From an uncultured Eubacteriales bacterium (lineage in GTDB: Bacteria; Bacillota; Clostridia; Oscillospirales; UBA644): a DNA stretch of 6,187 bases. Both the position numbers and the translations under genes were made by a program. Positions 4,880-6,187 of the stretch are shown piece by piece (positions within the stretch are counted from its first letter, which is position 1; every line of letters begins with the position of its first letter). Location: assembly GCA_934481505.1 (NCBI GenBank), contig CAKSPP010000087.1, forward strand, positions 1 through 6,187, read 5' to 3'. Below the pieces are notes generated by a model. The model saw nothing but the letters and a program-made list of their open reading frames with translations. It was not told the DNA's origin and ran no database searches.

Positions 4880-5361
4880 TCCGCAATCTTCCTTTCCCTT
4901 TTTCTCTTTATTTTTATCCACAAAGTCGCTTTTTCGCCTATCGGTTTTACCTTATAGGAAACTATTCCGAAAAGGTTGGCTCCCTTTATATCGGTAAAAA
5001 TCTGATCTCCGAGCATCGCCGTTTCGCTTTTTTCAAGATCGAGAGCGGCGACCGCTTTTTTATAGTTTCTTTCGGCGGGTTTTCCAGACATACAAAAAAA
5101 CGGGACGTTTAGTTTTTCGGCAAACGGTTTTACCCTTTTATAATAGTTATTAGAAACGAAACAAAGCAGAATCCCCGCCTTTTTTAGGTCTTTTGCCCAC
5201 TTTTCAACTTCTTCGGTCGGCAGAGGGTAATTGTGCGTTACGAGAGTGTCGTCAATGTCGCACAAAAGCCCTTTTATTCCGTTTTGTTTTAAGAATTCGG
5301 GGGTTATTTCCGAAAAATGCCCGAATTCGGCGGTGGGGGTAAGCAATTTTTTCTTATCCAT
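4876..5361 (-). CDS. yqeG: YqeG-family HAD-IIIA phosphatase
   Basis: This 161-residue protein is of the HAD superfamily, YqeG type, related to the GEP4/PTPMT-like phosphatidylglycerophosphate phosphatases of eukaryotes. A role in dephosphorylating phosphatidylglycerophosphate is proposed for the family but is not certain in Firmicutes. HAD motifs are complete: motif I D35-I-D37-D-T (nucleophile D35), motif II S70-N71, motif III K94 in SGKPAERN, and motif IV G118-D119-QIFTD124. The tail is strongly basic (KIKRKRERK), which might favour contact with acidic membrane lipid. The start at 5361 has GGAG five bases upstream. It heads a coupled operon with the endonuclease IV-like gene (4-bp overlap) and the Xaa-Pro peptidase. 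The rpsU terminator ends only a few bases before its ribosome binding site, so expression probably depends on read-through from rpsU or on a promoter within it. Confidence 0.88.
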   Translation of the reverse strand: MDKKKLLTPTAEFGHFSEITPEFLKQNGIKGLLCDIDDTLVTHNYPLPTEEVEKWAKDLKKAGILLCFVSNNYYKRVKPFAEKLNVPFFCMSGKPAERNYKKAVAALDLEKSETAMLGDQIFTDIKGANLFGIVSYKVKPIGEKATLWIKIKRKRERKIAE

Positions 5362-5374
5362 ATTATCTCCGTGT

Positions 5375-5407
5375 AAAAAAGGCTGTAACCTTGCAGTTAC
5401 AGCCTTT
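5375..5407 (-). terminator. Terminator/attenuator between rpsU and yqeG
   Basis: On the minus strand AAAGGCTGTAAC (5407-5396) pairs perfectly with GTTACAGCCTTT (5389-5378) around a 6-base loop, and the transcript continues with a T tract (down to 5375). It lies 11 bases after the rpsU stop codon and directly before the GGAGA ribosome binding site of yqeG (5366-5370). Incomplete termination here would set the ratio of ribosomal protein to operon enzymes. Confidence 0.85.
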
Positions 5408-5418
5408 GAGTTGGACTC

Positions 5419-5595
5419 TTATTTATATTTGCGTTTTCTTGCAGCTTCCGACTTCTTCTTTCTTCTGACCGAAGGTTTCTCATAATGCTCTCTTTTTCTT
5501 ACTTCTGCGAGAACACCTGCTTTGGAACACTGTCTTTTGAAACGACGGAGTGCGTTGTCCAGAGACTCATTTTCTTTCAATCTGATTTCTGCCAT
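5419..5595 (-). CDS. rpsU: 30S ribosomal protein S21
   Basis: This 58-residue basic protein (start MAEIRLKENESLDNALRRF, then KRQCSKAG, REHYEKPSVRRKKKSEAARK, ending RKYK) is bacterial S21, a small-subunit protein near the platform that helps initiation on the mRNA 3' end of 16S rRNA. The whole length matches the short Firmicutes form. A very strong ribosome binding site, AGGGAGGG (5603-5610), precedes the ATG by 7 bases. Transcription starts at the consensus promoter 5702-5730, giving a leader of about 100 bases; a terminator follows 11 bases after the stop. Its neighbours are the uridine-kinase-like gene upstream and the yqeG operon downstream, all on the same strand. Confidence 0.97.
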   Translation of the reverse strand: MAEIRLKENESLDNALRRFKRQCSKAGVLAEVRKREHYEKPSVRRKKKSEAARKRKYK

Positions 5596-5695
5596 TCTTT
5601 GTCCCTCCCTCCATCGCCGTTCTTTTTAACATCCGTTTTTTGCGGAAAATCCAGCGATTTCATAAATTCAGAAAACCGTAAACTACCAGTTTTCT
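5596..5695 (-). promoter_or_regulatory. Leader region of rpsU mRNA
   Basis: This is the expected 5' untranslated leader of about 100 bases. At its very 5' end AGAAAAC (5695-5689) pairs with GTTTTCT (5676-5670) around a 12-base loop, which may protect the mRNA. A smaller TCCG/CGGA stem lies at 5646-5632. The AGGGAGGG ribosome binding site is at 5610-5603. No known riboswitch or ribosomal-protein binding motif was recognised. Confidence 0.4.
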
Positions 5696-5701
5696 TTTTA
5701 C

Positions 5702-5730
5702 ATTATACACTATTTTGAATACGATGTCAA
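5702..5730 (-). promoter_or_regulatory. Perfect-consensus sigma-A promoter of rpsU
   Basis: On the minus strand TTGACA (5730-5725) and TATAAT (5707-5702) are both exact consensus hexamers separated by 17 bases, with a start expected near 5695. It begins 17 bases after the stop codon of the kinase-like gene. Such a strong promoter suits a ribosomal protein gene. Confidence 0.9.
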
Positions 5731-5747
5731 GAGGTTTTTCCTATTTT

Positions 5748-6187
5748 TTAAATTTGCGGTAAAAATTCGTGCAGAAGAGAGCCTTCGGGAATGACCGAAA
5801 GCGGCAGCGGTGTGACCTCCGAAAGCAGAGAAGCAAGCCTTTCCGCAGTTTCGTAATAAGGGCTGTTTTTTCCGACTGTCGAAAGGATTTTCTCCGCCTC
5901 GTTTTTAAGAACGCAGATTTCGTAAGGGTGGGTCGTATCAAGCATTTTATCCGCCGTTTTTCCGAGAGGACGGATATAAACATCTTCGCACGCCGAAACG
6001 TCTTCCCACATTTCAAAAGTTCTTTCGGCGGATGCCGCTCTGTGGTAATAGTCCCTTACAAGCCTCCGCAGAAAACGCAGTTCCTTGCGGTCGATCGCCT
6101 TATCTTTAAGGTAATAACCCGAATGAGGGCTTACATAAATGCTGTAAGCGGAAGAGCCGAGCCTGTCTTTTACAGTCGGGCTCAAAG
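5748..6187 (-). CDS. Uridine kinase/phosphoribulokinase-like nucleoside kinase, C-terminal part
   Basis: About 146 C-terminal residues of a gene whose start lies beyond the right edge. The segment resembles the end of the long Clostridia nucleoside kinases that join a TGS/threonyl-tRNA-synthetase-like N-terminus to a P-loop uridine kinase domain. Supporting stretches are LSPTVKDRLG, YSIYVSPHSGY, the arginine-rich RKELRFLRRLVRDYYHRAAS (lid-type region of the kinase), EDVYIRPLGKTADKMLDTTHPYE and the family ending SLLHEFLPQI. The P-loop itself would be outside the window, so activity cannot be judged. The leucine codon TTG at 6183-6185 is internal, not a start. No terminator separates its stop from the rpsU promoter, so read-through into rpsU is possible. 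Confidence 0.8.
   Translation of the reverse strand, partial: LSPTVKDRLGSSAYSIYVSPHSGYYLKDKAIDRKELRFLRRLVRDYYHRAASAERTFEMWEDVSACEDVYIRPLGKTADKMLDTTHPYEICVLKNEAEKILSTVGKNSPYYETAERLASLLSEVTPLPLSVIPEGSLLHEFLPQI

Noticed and set aside
4880..4921. Start at 4921 for the endonuclease IV-like gene
   Set aside because: It adds 14 charged residues overlapping the yqeG tail; the ATGA overlap at 4876-4879 and the family N-terminus support 4879.
6183..6185. TTG at 6185 as the start of a complete 145-aa protein
   Set aside because: The sequence matches the C-terminal part of a much larger kinase, with family motifs continuing from off the window; TTG is an internal leucine codon.

Overview
The window looks like a chromosomal segment of a gut-type, low-to-mid GC Clostridia relative (Bacillota; possibly Oscillospiraceae or a neighbouring uncultured lineage). 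This is inferred from GGAGG-type ribosome binding sites, TTGACA/TATAAT promoters, the S21 and YqeG genes, a Clostridia-style uridine-kinase-like protein and a DinF/NorM-type MATE transporter. The lineage call is judgement, not a database result.

Left part (1-2069, + strand): a rho-independent terminator (49-82) from a gene outside the window, then a MATE-family multidrug/Na+ antiporter gene. The gene is cut twice by a 276-278 bp non-coding element with imperfect 27-bp terminal inverted repeats. The two copies (247-522 and 1219-1496) lie in opposite orientation and are about 91% identical by hand alignment. Removing both exactly restores one uninterrupted 446-codon MATE frame. This is the most striking feature of the window.

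Middle part (2070-2957): just after the MATE stop is a near-consensus promoter (2080-2108). It drives a short structured region containing a 23-bp direct repeat, each copy starting a hairpin; the second hairpin is a 12-bp perfect terminator stem (2211-2240). No gene follows on that strand, so it is either a small RNA gene or an orphaned attenuator leader. Next come a SLOG/DUF2493-type gene (minus strand) and an XRE-type regulator (plus strand), transcribed divergently from overlapping promoters in a roughly 110-bp spacer packed with inverted repeats. A terminator hairpin separates the regulator from the convergent minus-strand operon.

Right part (2956-6187, all minus strand, transcribed right to left): the 3' end of a uridine-kinase/phosphoribulokinase-like gene; a perfect-consensus promoter and rpsU (ribosomal protein S21, 58 aa); a terminator directly upstream of the next ribosome binding site; then yqeG (HAD phosphatase), an endonuclease IV-like gene and a M24B Xaa-Pro peptidase. 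The last three are tightly coupled (4-bp overlap, then a 1-bp gap). They appear to depend on read-through of the rpsU terminator, or on a promoter inside rpsU, since no room for one is left after the terminator.

No tRNA, rRNA, CRISPR array or transposase gene was seen.
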